DNA from: a virus
Reading direction: 5' to 3' (one strand)
DNA length: 49,889 nt
Virus record (IMG/VR): IMGVR_UViG_3300028423_000326
Span: 1-49,889 of that record
The notes below the pieces were generated by a model. The model saw only the letters and a list, made by a program, of their open reading frames with translations. It did not search any database and was not told the DNA's origin. Position numbers and translations under genes: made by a program. Shown one piece after another: positions 1 through 9,800 of the stretch (its first letter is position 1; each line of letters begins with the position of its first letter).

Positions 1-1984
1 AGGGTCTTTAGGCAAAGGTGGCATAACCTTGATTAAGCTACCACCATCATTAGCAATATAATAACGTGTGATATTTTGCTGTAATTCTTCACGCATTAAA
101 TCTCCGTCAGAATCGTGATAGCGTAACACCAGACGAGAACTACGTGGTACTTTTGTTCGTAACATAAAGTCATAAGGGTCACGACAATCACGTATAGTTT
201 TCTCTAGTGGGGTTCCGTCTATCATCTCTAACACAGCAGCACGTTTGATTACTAATGCACTTTGATTTTGATGCCAACCTAATCCCTCATATTCATAAGC
301 ACCTTTACGTTTAACTTTACCGTCAGTGAATACGCCAACATAGTTATTGACGTTTGCTATGAATAGCTTTTCATATTCTTCACCCTCAAGTTGTAGCTTA
401 GTCGCCTTTTCCCACTCTTGGCATATTTGTGTGGACTTCTCAACTTCGTCAGGGTGAACAGTAAACTCAAGTCCGTCTGTATTAACCATGATTATATTCA
501 AAGTTTCACAACCTTCAACTAGCCATTCACCAAGCATAGCAAGTGATAATTGTCCAGCTAACGTAATCTTCATGGTAAATTTAGGATCTAACATTACCGA
601 GTATTTATCGTTAGAAGCACCGTAGGTCGCGTTAAGTGCAAGCTTCATTGAGAGATTTTCAGGCGTACCTTTAGGGTATTTCTTACGTCTCTCAAATAGT
701 TCCTCGTATACGTCACAAAACATCTCACCTAAATGATCAGGGTAAATACGATTACGAATGGACAAGTTCGGATAATAACTCGTTACGTCCCACGACATGA
801 TTCGTTGTGATTCATCTTTGACGTAACTCTTACCAGCAGTAGCACCATGTACACCACCTACGCCGAAATCCCATACAAACCCATCAACAACGGTGTTGAG
901 GTTGGGTGCTATACGCCAGTTAAAATTGAAGCTAGTTTTACCTGACTTTAGGCGAGTACGTTCAACCCAACCTTTAGGGTGTAATTCTAGTAGCTCATCA
1001 ATTTCAGCTTGATTTGGTACGCCATAAATAGAATCCTCAAGTTTCTCAATTTCACTCTCGTCCAAATCTTCTTCACGAATACGTTTACGCACTTGCTTAT
1101 ACAAATCACGGTCTTTAGTTTCCTTAGTCTTGAGTTTCTTAGACTTAGTTTCCATGTGAGCATATTTAGCAAGTTCACCTAACTCATGCTCTTCAATGTC
1201 AGTGAATACACCTTTAGTTTCCGTAATAACTTGCTTAGCTACCCATTCCTTCACAGCTTGGAACTCAGGACGCTTGAACTTAATATATGGTAAAATAGTT
1301 TCGCTTAAATCAATACTGTCACGTTTAGTTTGACGCTTAACCTTACGTCCACCGACATTCCTATAACAAGCCTCTGGGTCATTCTTCTCAAGCTCATTAA
1401 TAAAGAACTGCTTACCAATCTTAGTATCGTCAAAGTTTGTTACGTCCATTCCTAGTTGCTCAGAGAGAACATCACGGAATTTAACTGCACCTAAGCATTC
1501 CTTATAGAACTTTAGCGTTTCAAGTACGTCGTGCTTATTATACTCAACGATTTTCTGGATCTGCTCATCTGTTAAATCATCAGTCGGGTTATAAGGCAAG
1601 TCCTCAATCATTTCACTACGCATATTAAATTCAATCATCTTCAAGCTAGTAGCTCTAGCCTTATTATTGAAGTGATTAATTAGGTACAAATCAATGCAAC
1701 GAATCCACTGCCTCGTGTAAATCAACACAAGTAATACCTTTGTTCTCTAAGAAATGAACAATGACAGGATAGTCGAATCCGACAAAGTTAAACCCAACAA
1801 GTGTTTCCTTGTTCTTGTATAATTGTCCTAAGAATTTACGCAAGCGTTGAGAATCGTCTTTCCTTGACGAAATCTCGAACACATACATTTTCTTCTTAGA
1901 CTCATTAGCCGCAACTAGGGTGAAGCAATCCTTGAAAGTTTCTACGTCACAAACCCATACGTCTAAGTAATCCTTATCAGTCAT
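1..1984 (-). CDS. Family B-like DNA polymerase with 3'-5' exonuclease (partial, frame broken)
   Basis: This is the replicative DNA polymerase. The amino-terminal part (1984 down to a TGA at 1691) has the proofreading motifs DVETF (exo I) and GFNFVGFDYP (exo II). The reading frame then moves by +1 and continues to the window edge without a stop. That part carries exo III (YNKHDVLE), polymerase motif A (WDVTSYYPNLS), motif B (KLALNATYG) and motif C in the phage form VNTDG. The two frames overlap only between about 1746 and 1691, so the shift lies there, just before IDLYLINHFNNKA. The ATG at 1984 overlaps the primase-helicase stop and has GGGAGG upstream. Motif order is that of family B polymerases as seen in many phages. 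The carboxyl end lies outside the window. The shift may be a sequencing error, a mutation or recoding. Confidence 0.85.
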
Positions 1985-3854
1985 CAACAACCTCCCAATC
2001 TTGGCTAGAATCTTGTTCTTCAACTTTGTCGTAGTCTTGTAATATTGACTGGTCACTTTCTACATAAGGAAAGTCATCGTCAAGGGTTTCATCATCTGGC
2101 TCAACTTCAGACCAGTCATTTTCGTCAGAATTATAGTAAGAATAATACTCACAATACTCACCATATTCTCGGTCAAATAACATTGTAACCCTTGCTGTAT
2201 TACGCTTAATCGGGTCTTTTTCTGTACGGTCTCGCTGAATACCCCAACCATAGTGACTCCATTTCTCCATTGCTCGTGAGCCAGTAAATTGTGAAGATAA
2301 TACATCACCACCTTGGTCATGTGGTAAACCACTTTTAACTGGGTTTACATGAGAGTACATGAAAAACGTAACACTCAACTCCATGCACAAAGAAGCACAC
2401 TTGGACATAAATTTATTCAATATGTCATTAGCTTCCGCTGTACTATGCTCAGCAACTAAAGCGGTAAGCGGGTCGATAATAAATAACCAAATACCACGAC
2501 TATGCCAGTAACGTACAGTTTCGATTACTTCTTGCCAATCACGAACACCGTCACTTGAATAGAACTCCATTTTACCACGTAGTAAGTCCATAGATGAACG
2601 TAAATCTTCTTGGGTGTAACCTGCCACTTCAGGTGGCTTAGTAAATTGTTTCTTAGCGTATTTACCAGCAATCTTTTTCAATGTCTTAACAGGGTTCTCC
2701 TCAAGCGACATTACGCCTACTTTTTCACCATGAATATCTGTCAAGTGCTTAATGAGTTGGTGCTGATGTTCGGTCTTACCAATCTTAGGCGCTGCTCCAA
2801 CAACATGAATCTCACCCTGACGTATACCAAGAGTAGCTTTTGTAGCACTAGGCCACGGGAAGCTGATACCCATTTCTGGTACTTTTAATGCTTTCTCGAA
2901 TATGTCGTCCACAGTTAATACTTGTGATGGTCGTTTAGGTACTGCTTGCCAGAAAGCATCACGGATCATTTGTAACCCATTTTGCTTAACATTAGCGTCA
3001 CAAGGGTCTTTAGCATTTAGGTTGGCAACTAAAACTTTACCTGTACCAAATAGCCGAGTAACGTCTGTGGCAAATTTCTCACCAGCTTCATCTTTATCAG
3101 CGAAAACAATAATGTTCTCAAAAGAATTAAGGAACTCATAATTTCGCTTGTATGAGATTTGTGGGATAGCACCTCGACTACCTACTGTTGGGCTAACACA
3201 AGGGGTTTCATAGGATTTACCATCACCCTCTTTCTTCAACGCTTGGAATACAGCTAAAGCGTCCTCTTCTCCCTCAGTAAGAACGACAAATCGACCACCT
3301 CTACTAAATTGTGACATACCAAATAAGTCACACTCAACAGATACTTTACCAATAGGAAAGAACGGGTATTTTTTAATGGTCTTATCTTTTTTACGTGCTT
3401 GTTTAACAGGGTCATTACGAACATGGTAGCCGATTAATTCACCATTTTCAGTTGATGGGTAAAAACGTAATTCTACCTCATGGTTGTTGCGAGCTTGTTC
3501 ACCTAACATCTTAGTACGAACACCATATTTCTCACAAACAGCAGGTTTGATCTTACGGTCTTTCCATCCACGAAACTCAGGGTAATCCTGTGCTACAGAA
3601 TCAATGCGTTTTCTCATATCGTCTGTCATAATAAAAGATTTACCGTTAGCCTTTACTGCATAGTCAACTAGAACCTGATTCTCACCATCAGTAACATCAA
3701 GCTCCTTCAACTCGTCCTTGTTAATGTACCCACATTCACTCCAACAGTAGCCGTCCACATGACTCTCTTTCTGGTAAAGAGCTAGTGAATCCGTTGAACC
3801 ATGTTTAGGGCAAGCAACATGACCTAATAATTTACCTTGTTCTTCTTTACTCAT
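1977..3854 (-). CDS. Toprim primase / DnaB-type replicative helicase
   Basis: This is a bifunctional primase-helicase of 625 aa resembling T7 gp4. An amino-terminal zinc ribbon is formed by C15, H18, C37 and C41. A toprim fold follows, with EGEEDAL near residue 195 (catalytic Glu) and FADKDEAG near 251 (metal-binding Asp pair). A RecA-like helicase domain has Walker A GAAPKIGKTE at 353-362 and a hydrophobic Walker B strand ending in IIDP. The protein should unwind DNA and lay down RNA primers for the polymerase, whose start overlaps its stop by 8 nt, so the two are probably translationally coupled. An HNH gene sits directly upstream, with its stop touching this ATG. The last 60 residues are very acidic, which often marks a partner-binding tail. 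Confidence 0.93.
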   Translation of the reverse strand: MSKEEQGKLLGHVACPKHGSTDSLALYQKESHVDGYCWSECGYINKDELKELDVTDGENQVLVDYAVKANGKSFIMTDDMRKRIDSVAQDYPEFRGWKDRKIKPAVCEKYGVRTKMLGEQARNNHEVELRFYPSTENGELIGYHVRNDPVKQARKKDKTIKKYPFFPIGKVSVECDLFGMSQFSRGGRFVVLTEGEEDALAVFQALKKEGDGKSYETPCVSPTVGSRGAIPQISYKRNYEFLNSFENIIVFADKDEAGEKFATDVTRLFGTGKVLVANLNAKDPCDANVKQNGLQMIRDAFWQAVPKRPSQVLTVDDIFEKALKVPEMGISFPWPSATKATLGIRQGEIHVVGAAPKIGKTEHQHQLIKHLTDIHGEKVGVMSLEENPVKTLKKIAGKYAKKQFTKPPEVAGYTQEDLRSSMDLLRGKMEFYSSDGVRDWQEVIETVRYWHSRGIWLFIIDPLTALVAEHSTAEANDILNKFMSKCASLCMELSVTFFMYSHVNPVKSGLPHDQGGDVLSSQFTGSRAMEKWSHYGWGIQRDRTEKDPIKRNTARVTMLFDREYGEYCEYYSYYNSDENDWSEVEPDDETLDDDFPYVESDQSILQDYDKVEEQDSSQDWEVVDD

Positions 3855-4741
3855 TAATTATCCTCCAATTTTAAGCCGTGTGTTTCTGTGTAGCCTTCAT
3901 CGCCATATATCTCGTTCAAATACTCTATCTTTTCCTTACGATATTGACAAGCCATTTCGAACGCTTTATCTGAACCATGTCGTTTAATCGAAAACTTCTT
4001 AGTTCTCCTTTTGCCATCTGTGTCGTTATACCTAGCTGTCCAATACCCATCCTTAGAATAATGAACACCTGTCACACCAGATGTGTTTGTCTTATTCATT
4101 GTTCTATTTCTACTATTACTGTGTCTTGTAGCTAAGCGTAGATTAGAAGGGTCACAGTTTAACTTATTCCTATCAATGTGGTCAACTTCACTATCTCCAG
4201 TGGACATACCATTTGCCGCTTCCCACATAATTTTATGATAGAAATGGTTTTTGCCACCACTTGTGGTTATACTACAAACAACATAACCGTGTTGGTTAGT
4301 TCTATACCTCAATGGTTCTCCTATATCCATTCTAATACGACCACCACGTTCTATGGTGTCGAAGTTTGTTATCTTCCAGTAAAGTTTGCCGTCCTCTATA
4401 TAAAATACATTCCACCACTCTTTATTCATGCGGCTTTTTCGACAATAGTCGATATAATCTTTCTTGTATAAAATGAAATTTTCTTTGCTGAAGTCCTTAT
4501 AGTCTCCAATTCTCCTGAGTATATCCCCATCCTCAATCCCTCCATGCTTGAATTGGTACATCAGATAGTCTATGGGTATCTTTTCACCATCCACCATCGC
4601 CTTGAACTTATTATCCTTCGGATACCAAGAACCAACAGGTCTACCATTCACACTTTTAACCTTGTGACCCTTCCACCGCAAACAACTAGGACTAGACTCA
4701 TCATACTCAAATAATTCCCGTAACTCATCTCTGCTCAACAT
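3854..4741 (-). CDS. HNH homing endonuclease with AP2-like DNA-binding domain
   Basis: This is a putative free-standing homing endonuclease of about 295 aa. The HNH core is visible as EVDHIDRNKLNCDPSNLRLAT followed by HSNSRNR, giving the metal-binding His and the Asn-Leu-Arg segment. An AP2-like DNA-binding unit follows (SGVTGVHYSKDGYWTARY). The carboxyl end GYTETHGLKLE is shared with the HNH gene at 28026-28778. I chose the ATG at 4741; a GTG at 4753 in the same frame is also possible. The gene opens the primase-helicase/polymerase operon, and its stop overlaps the next start. Insertion beside replication genes is typical of this class of mobile gene. Confidence 0.88.
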   Translation of the reverse strand: MLSRDELRELFEYDESSPSCLRWKGHKVKSVNGRPVGSWYPKDNKFKAMVDGEKIPIDYLMYQFKHGGIEDGDILRRIGDYKDFSKENFILYKKDYIDYCRKSRMNKEWWNVFYIEDGKLYWKITNFDTIERGGRIRMDIGEPLRYRTNQHGYVVCSITTSGGKNHFYHKIMWEAANGMSTGDSEVDHIDRNKLNCDPSNLRLATRHSNSRNRTMNKTNTSGVTGVHYSKDGYWTARYNDTDGKRRTKKFSIKRHGSDKAFEMACQYRKEKIEYLNEIYGDEGYTETHGLKLEDN

Positions 4742-4781
4742 ACTTACCCCCACTCCTATCTAAATGTGTCTAACTCAATCA

Positions 4782-4817
4782 TAGTAATATTCTACATTAA
4801 CCTGATCCATAAATCAA
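4782..4817 (-). promoter_or_regulatory. Candidate sigma70 promoter for the HNH/primase/polymerase operon
   Basis: On the minus strand TTGATT (4817-4812) is followed after exactly 17 nt by TAGAAT (4794-4789), giving a start near 4782, about 40 nt before the HNH start codon. The -10 matches five of six consensus bases and the -35 matches the strong TTGA half. It is the only good pair I found in this gap. Confidence 0.55.
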
Positions 4818-4911
4818 TAGCGAATTTAATTATGACAAAAGAAGTAGACAAAACTCCCGCCAAAGAACTGTATACAAAATAGCAGAGAAAGATGCTTATT
4901 TCAAGGAGGCA

Positions 4912-5259
4912 TTGGAAATTGCTAAGGCGAGGTATTTAGGTAAACTTGAGGACGCAGCATATCAACGTGCAGTAGATGGCGTAGAGGAAGATGTCTGGTT
5001 TCAGGGGCAAAAGGTAGGGACACAGAAGAAGTATTCGGATAAGCTGCTCGAAACTATGCTCAAAGCGTCTGACCCGAATCGTTACAGCACAAAAGTACAG
5101 AACCAGACTAACAATACCTTAATTGTTGATAATGGGGAATCTACGGTAGCGGCATTATCCAAGTTCTTAGGGCTAGAGGATAGCAAAGGAGAGTCTGAGA
5201 AGGCCGTAGAGGGCGAAGTTTATGAGAATGAATACGAAAGTGAAAAGGACGAGGAATAA
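4912..5259 (+). CDS. Terminase small subunit-like protein, amino-terminally truncated
   Basis: This 116-residue frame resembles the carboxyl part of one family of phage terminase small subunits. It has the hallmark AYQRAVDGVEEDVWFQG, then QKVGTQKKYSDKLLETMLKA and a Pro-x-Arg-Tyr motif, and ends in an acidic tail. The usual amino-terminal helix-turn-helix that binds pac/cos DNA is missing. The frame is open only from 4813 and has no ATG. A nearby ATG at 4832 is one base out of phase and stops after 16 codons. I list the TTG at 4912, with AAGGAGG just upstream. It stands alone on the plus strand between minus-strand modules and 32 kb from the large subunit gene, which is unusual. It may be a remnant, or functional if a shift joins the two frames. 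Confidence 0.6.
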   Translation: MEIAKARYLGKLEDAAYQRAVDGVEEDVWFQGQKVGTQKKYSDKLLETMLKASDPNRYSTKVQNQTNNTLIVDNGESTVAALSKFLGLEDSKGESEKAVEGEVYENEYESEKDEE

Positions 5260-5275
5260 TCCCCTGTGCGCTTTG

Positions 5276-5458
5276 CTAGAGTAAATCCTGCACAGCCTTA
5301 ATCCTGTCAACCTCACGCCTAGTGAATTGTAGCTCAGTTCCATCCCTCATAGCTCGCTCATAAGCATCGACAAAACTCCTTGTCGCATATCTTAGCTTAA
5401 TGTTCTCTAGGCGTAACTTTTCATATTCAATATCTATATCTTGTAGCTTATCACTCAT
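5276..5458 (-). CDS. Small helical protein downstream of the spanins, unknown function
   Basis: I do not recognise this 60-aa protein. It is mostly charged and helical (EYEKLRLENIKLRYATRS), suggesting a short coiled coil, and has no membrane segment. The ATG at 5458 overlaps the Rz1 stop and follows AAAGGTG, so it appears to be the last gene of the lysis operon. It ends 17 nt from the convergent terminase fragment. Confidence 0.6.
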   Translation of the reverse strand: MSDKLQDIDIEYEKLRLENIKLRYATRSFVDAYERAMRDGTELQFTRREVDRIKAVQDLL

Positions 5459-5774
5459 CACCTTTACCATCTTCTGTTATAGCTTGGTTAAAATCTCTTA
5501 CAACGTCAGATAAAGCACTATGTTTATCCGCACATTTCCACCCCCACTTAGCTGTAGCAACATGGTTGTCGAGCAATTCCCCGATCGTATTCCCAGAGGG
5601 CATAGGTGGTTTACCACACTTTTGCAACAAGGATTCAGGGACAGGAACAGGCTTATTGATTATCTCTGTTTGCGTTGGCTGAACGCCAGATGAGCATGAA
5701 ATCATCATCAACGCTGCAACTGGAATCATTATCGGCCCCAATATAGCGGATAACTTCTTTTTCAATAGTTTCAT
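5451..5774 (-). CDS. Outer-membrane spanin lipoprotein (Rz1-like)
   Basis: This is the o-spanin that, with Rz, fuses inner and outer membranes at the last step of lysis in Gram-negative hosts. The start at 5774 gives a signal peptide with basic residues, a hydrophobic stretch and a lipobox ending MMIS before the lipidated Cys. A proline-rich stretch follows (NKPVPVPESLLQKCGKPPMP), as in other Rz1 proteins. About 120 nt of the gene lie inside the 3' end of Rz in another frame, the classic overlapping Rz/Rz1 arrangement. At about 107 aa it is longer than lambda Rz1, with a helical carboxyl extension. Confidence 0.8.
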   Translation of the reverse strand: MKLLKKKLSAILGPIMIPVAALMMISCSSGVQPTQTEIINKPVPVPESLLQKCGKPPMPSGNTIGELLDNHVATAKWGWKCADKHSALSDVVRDFNQAITEDGKGDE

Positions 5775-6036
5775 AACGAACCTCTGTTTCCTGATTGTTC
5801 TTCCAATATTCCCGCTCACTTTCTACGGCTTCATTTTTTATACGCTCATACACTTCAGCATTGGTAGCTAGAGCTTTATCACGTAAGGCTTTAGTTTCAG
5901 TTATAGTTTGTTGACATTCTACTGAGCGTTTATCATAGCCAGCATCATAGCCCATATCATATAGCCACCAATACAAGGCTAAGGCTATAAGGGCTATAAG
6001 TCCATAAGGAAGAATTTTGGTGAATAATTTACTCAC
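5653..6036 (-). CDS. Inner-membrane spanin (Rz-like)
   Basis: This 127-aa protein has one amino-terminal membrane anchor (about residues 9-27, ending ALYWWLYDMG) followed by a long charged helical periplasmic part, the layout of i-spanins. It is expected to span the periplasm and bind Rz1. Its 3' end contains the start of Rz1. Its start overlaps the holin stop by a few bases, so the lysis genes are probably translated in series. Confidence 0.8.
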   Translation of the reverse strand: MSKLFTKILPYGLIALIALALYWWLYDMGYDAGYDKRSVECQQTITETKALRDKALATNAEVYERIKNEAVESEREYWKNNQETEVRYETIEKEVIRYIGADNDSSCSVDDDFMLIWRSANANRDNQ

Positions 6037-6238
6037 GATTATCTCCTGATTTTACGTATAATCCAAACCAAGCAGCCGCCGCACCAAATATTGTTGATGC
6101 AAAAGCGGCTTGAGTGGAGGTTGGGTCTGGGAGTGACATAAACCACATGGCTACGTTATAGCAAAGAACACCGTATAGTGTGACGAGTATTCTAGGTACT
6201 ATGCGCCAATTATCTAATGCCTTATACCACTTGTTCAT
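6029..6238 (-). CDS. Putative holin
   Basis: This 69-aa protein has two hydrophobic segments (about 17-33 and 43-60: LVTLYGVLCYNVAMWF and FASTIFGAAAAWFGLYV) with a charged carboxyl tail, as in small class II-like holins. A holin would form inner-membrane lesions that release or activate the endolysin. Position between a second membrane gene and Rz supports the role. The sequence alone cannot separate holin from antiholin. Confidence 0.7.
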   Translation of the reverse strand: MNKWYKALDNWRIVPRILVTLYGVLCYNVAMWFMSLPDPTSTQAAFASTIFGAAAAWFGLYVKSGDNRE

Positions 6239-6488
6239 TTTTCTTATCTATTTTCATATTGTGCCAAACCACCCAAGCGTATAACACTACGCCACCAACT
6301 AATAGCCACCATGCATTGTGATATGCTACCAACGACATACAAATGAAAGATGGTAATTTAATTAATGCCCACCATCGACCTAGTTTATCCATTAGGAATC
6401 GAACAATAGGGTTGGCTTCGGTGTGACCCTCGCGTATAAGTTTGTTCGTGAGGTTTATGTCTTTAATATTCAGGGCAAAATATACCAC
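6222..6488 (-). CDS. Small membrane protein in lysis module (DUF5658-like), possibly amino-terminally truncated
   Basis: This 88-aa protein contains the pattern DINLTNKLIREGHTEANPIVRF followed by two hydrophobic stretches. The Asp-x(2)-Thr-Asn ... Glu-x-Asn-Pro signature resembles DUF5658-type membrane proteins. The start shown is a GTG at 6488 overlapping the endolysin TAG. The same frame stays open upstream and encodes a hydrophobic run (FSFILLVVYFALN) that looks like the real first membrane segment but has no ATG. This suggests a deletion fused the front of this gene to the endolysin. It may be a second holin or pinholin. Confidence 0.6.
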   Translation of the reverse strand: MVYFALNIKDINLTNKLIREGHTEANPIVRFLMDKLGRWWALIKLPSFICMSLVAYHNAWWLLVGGVVLYAWVVWHNMKIDKKNEQVV

Positions 6489-6706
6489 TAAAAGTATAAA
6501 TGAAAATTGACGTTCTTCTCAGCTTCAATTGGGTGAGCTGTATGACGATAACCACTGGATATAATCATTGGCTTATTGTAGGATAATCGTAGAGCATGAA
6601 GTTTGTCCATGAACTCTTTGGTCATATTGTTTAGACCAGTGTGTTTACAGTCAAACTCATGCTTCTGAAACTCAGGATAGTAATCTTGCCAGTTTACTTG
6701 TGTCAT
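6488..6706 (-). pseudogene. Truncated M15A-type peptidase endolysin
   Basis: The 72 residues from the ATG at 6706 match the front half of phage M15A peptidases (YPEFQKHEFDCKHTG ... FMDKLHALR ... ISSGYRHTAHPIEAEK). The frame then ends in NVNFHLYF and a TAG. The family's zinc-binding parts, the His-x(2)-Gly-x-Ala-x-Asp motif and the final His, are absent in all frames downstream. A deletion rather than a single-base shift is therefore likely. Full-length relatives are near twice this length. As written the product should not cleave peptidoglycan. The initiator ATG overlaps the stop of an upstream gene remnant. Confidence 0.7.
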
Positions 6707-6792
6707 TATTCCACACTCCATATACTTGCCATATTCTGAACGGCTAACTTATGAGCTTCCCGTATTTCAGCTTGTGTTGGGTTAAGTCTCGA
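6706..6792 (-). pseudogene. Carboxyl-terminal gene remnant between tail fibre and endolysin
   Basis: A frame of 28 codons (LNPTQAEIREAHKLAVQN then MASIWSVE) lies just after the tail fibre and ends in a TAA that overlaps the endolysin ATG. It has no start codon before an internal Met. The protein-like composition and the tight stop/start overlap suggest the tail end of a deleted gene. I cannot assign its family. Confidence 0.35.
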
Positions 6793-6804
6793 TCAAGGCA
6801 AAGG

Positions 6805-9800
6805 TTAAATTTCCGCATTTAATTTAGCTCTCAAATATGCGCACTCCAAAGCCAGAGCTTCTTCGTAACGGATACCATATGCTGACCCAGCAGGTTTTAT
6901 AAGTACCTGTTTCGCCGGCTCCACTTCGTTTCCTTCATCGTCAAGAATTGCTTTATGTGTCTCATAAATATCAGACCATTCATCATAGCATAATAAGCCA
7001 TAAGCGAATGGGTCTAAATCCTCAGACTCAAAAGCCTCTTTGACTTCTTGAGCAATAACACCGAAATGCCAACGGGCACCATCCACCCCTTTTCTTGAAA
7101 CGGCATCGTTAAATTTATATTGCTTGAAGTCAACTTTGCTCCATGCCTGCAAAACTGCCAGCTCAATATCTTGAACCTGTTGCTTCTGCCTCGCATCGGA
7201 TGTATTTATAGTCCCTGTGCCTGCATAAACTTCTGACCATCTCCTTGATGCATTCCCTAAAGAAAAACTGTTGTCGTTAACAGGTTTTACTGTAGAGCCT
7301 GCATATATATCTCCATCGTCATTTCCATCGGAGGTGCCTAACCCGACCGTTCCCCCTGAAGCGTTGATATTTAAACGAGCAACAGCATTAGTGGATTTAA
7401 CTCTGCCTTGCAAGGATGGGGCGGAAAAATCGTTAATCGCTTCAACGTTAAGCTGCCTCGTCCCACCTTCTCCGTCATTCCAAGCTGCTTCTGTAATGCC
7501 ACAAATATAGTTAGCGCCATCATTAGCACCTTGTGCTGCATCAAACCTAGAGCGCGAATGAGTGACTGCCAAGGGCTCTAATTTCCCAAAACCCGCTTTT
7601 CCCTCATGGAGAACCAAAGCAGATTTAGGCTCTTTGTTACTGGGTAAAGGGTCGTTTATGTTCTCTGCTGTTTCAAATCGCAGTCGTGATGGGCGGCCTA
7701 TTCCATCAGGAGTAAAGCCTACTCTATGCAAGTACTCATCGGGGCGAGCGGCAATACTGTAAGTTTCTTCTGTACCCTGCCCTAACAGCCTTTGCCATCT
7801 AAGAACCTCCACGAATTTTTCATCAGATAACCACCGGAATACCGCAGCCTTTCCGGTCGCATCACCCGGCGCGGTGGAAAGCGTTAAGTTGTCCTTGTCG
7901 ATAACGCTCGCCGTGTAATAAGTACCGTCGATTAGTATGTTGTGTTCACCGCCCCATCCTTGGAAAGCCTCCCCACCAACGCGCGTCACTGTCGTTCCTG
8001 AAATATTTACTACCGTATCGACCGTAAAATACAAATGATGCGACGAGTAATCGCCAGATGGTATTGATGCCGCGCCCCCGCCAGGCTCGTTAATAAGATC
8101 AACGGTTGTTGAGTTTACTTTTGCAGCTACGCGGTATTCAGTGCCGTTCACCCACAAGAGATCGTTCACAAAGACGTTTGACAGACTACCGTTAAACCCT
8201 TTTAAGAATACGACTCTGCCTGACCCATCGGTAGTAACCACACCGGATGAAGCGTTAGGGTAAAGCTGAAACTCCAAGGGGTTGCCCTCCCTAGAGGAGA
8301 TTGCATCCATACTTGCTACATATTGACTTTTAAGCATAGGTCCATGTTCTGTAGGCCCTTCACCACCAACAATCAATCCACCATGCTTATCCAGCGGGTA
8401 AGTGTTTCCAATTTTAACACCTGCCTTTTTTAATCCACCGTACTGCTCAGTCTGAAATTCGTTAGAAGGAATTATCTTGCCATCACCGTAAAAAGTTAAT
8501 TTGTAATCATAGCTTAAAGACGTGACAGAGTAATTTCCTGACGGCACAAAAATGCACAGTGCACCATAGTCAATACAAGCTTGTATCGCATTTGTGTTTT
8601 CTGATTCTGAACCTTGAGGCGATGCGCCAAATTGACGAATATTCACTACCCCATCAGGAAACACCCCTTTTAACTGATTCCCGTTCGCCATATCAATAAA
8701 CGAACCACCATCATCTGTGCCAGTGCCACCAGCCACGGTGATATAAGTGTTGCCCCCACCGTCGCCTTCTTCGTGATAACCGCTGGTAACAACCTTAACG
8801 CCTACGGGTACTTTTAGCGCTTTCGCGTCCGCTAAAGTGTCCGGCGTTAGTGCTTTTAGCTCATCAATATCAGTCTGAACATTCCCGCCTGTACTACTTA
8901 CATCAGAAGCCTGCCCACTTGTTGCGACAGTAGCTAGACTTTGCGTGACAGAATAAGCCGCATCCCAATTCGTAGCATTCCAACTAGGGTCTGCCTGAAT
9001 AGCTGATACCGCACGATTGTCAGTGAAGTAGAGGTTAGTCGTACCTTCGGGTAAATCATCCGTCGTGCTTGCACTTGTTAGAGATAGCCAATCAGTATTG
9101 CCTGTACTAGGCTCACTAGCTGCAACGTCCGCAAGGTCAACAAGTAACTGCCATATTACACCATTATGCTCTACTGCCGCAGGAATATTTAGCGTACCTG
9201 TTAGGCTCGACCATTGACCAATGAAATTTGCGTAACTCGCGGCTGTATCACGATAAGCTAATGCTTGGTCGCGGTATTGCTCAGCGAGTGGTAGTTGTAC
9301 CGTGACAAAGCTGGCGTAGTCTGTTGCAAACTGTGAATAGTTTGCAGAGAATGTACCAAAGTCCGTGACAAATTGTGAGTAGTCCGTAGTGAATGTTCCG
9401 TAGTCTGTGACAAACTGAGCATAGTTAGTTTCAAACGTAGAGAAGTCTGTGCTAAATGTACCAAAATTCGTGACGAAGGTTGAGTAATCAGTTTGAAACT
9501 GTCCGTAATCTGTGACAAAGCTGGCGTAGTCTGTTGCAAACTGTGAATAGTTTGCAGAGAATGTACCAAAGTCCGTGACAAATTGTGAGTAGTCAGTCTC
9601 AAACGTAGAGAAGTCTGTGCTGAATGTTCCGTAGTCAATTACAAACTGGTCATATTGCCCTTGAAACGTAGTTAAGTCAGCTTCAGCTTCGTCAGCAGCA
9701 GTTCTTGCGTCAATTGCAGCCTGTGTAGCATCCTCAATAGCTTCTGCGCTGGATAATCGGCTAATCTCTGTTGCTGTACCACTGTCATTACGGTACAGTA

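Noticed and set aside
1691-1746. An intron at the DNA polymerase frame change
   Set aside because: The two coding frames overlap, leaving no room for an intron and no intron core motifs.
5262-5300. CTGTGC/GCACAG inverted repeat between convergent genes as a terminator
   Set aside because: Loop is about 19 nt and no T run on either strand.
9258-9638. 126-codon alternative frame across the fibre repeats
   Set aside because: It only reflects the 21-bp repeat read in another frame.
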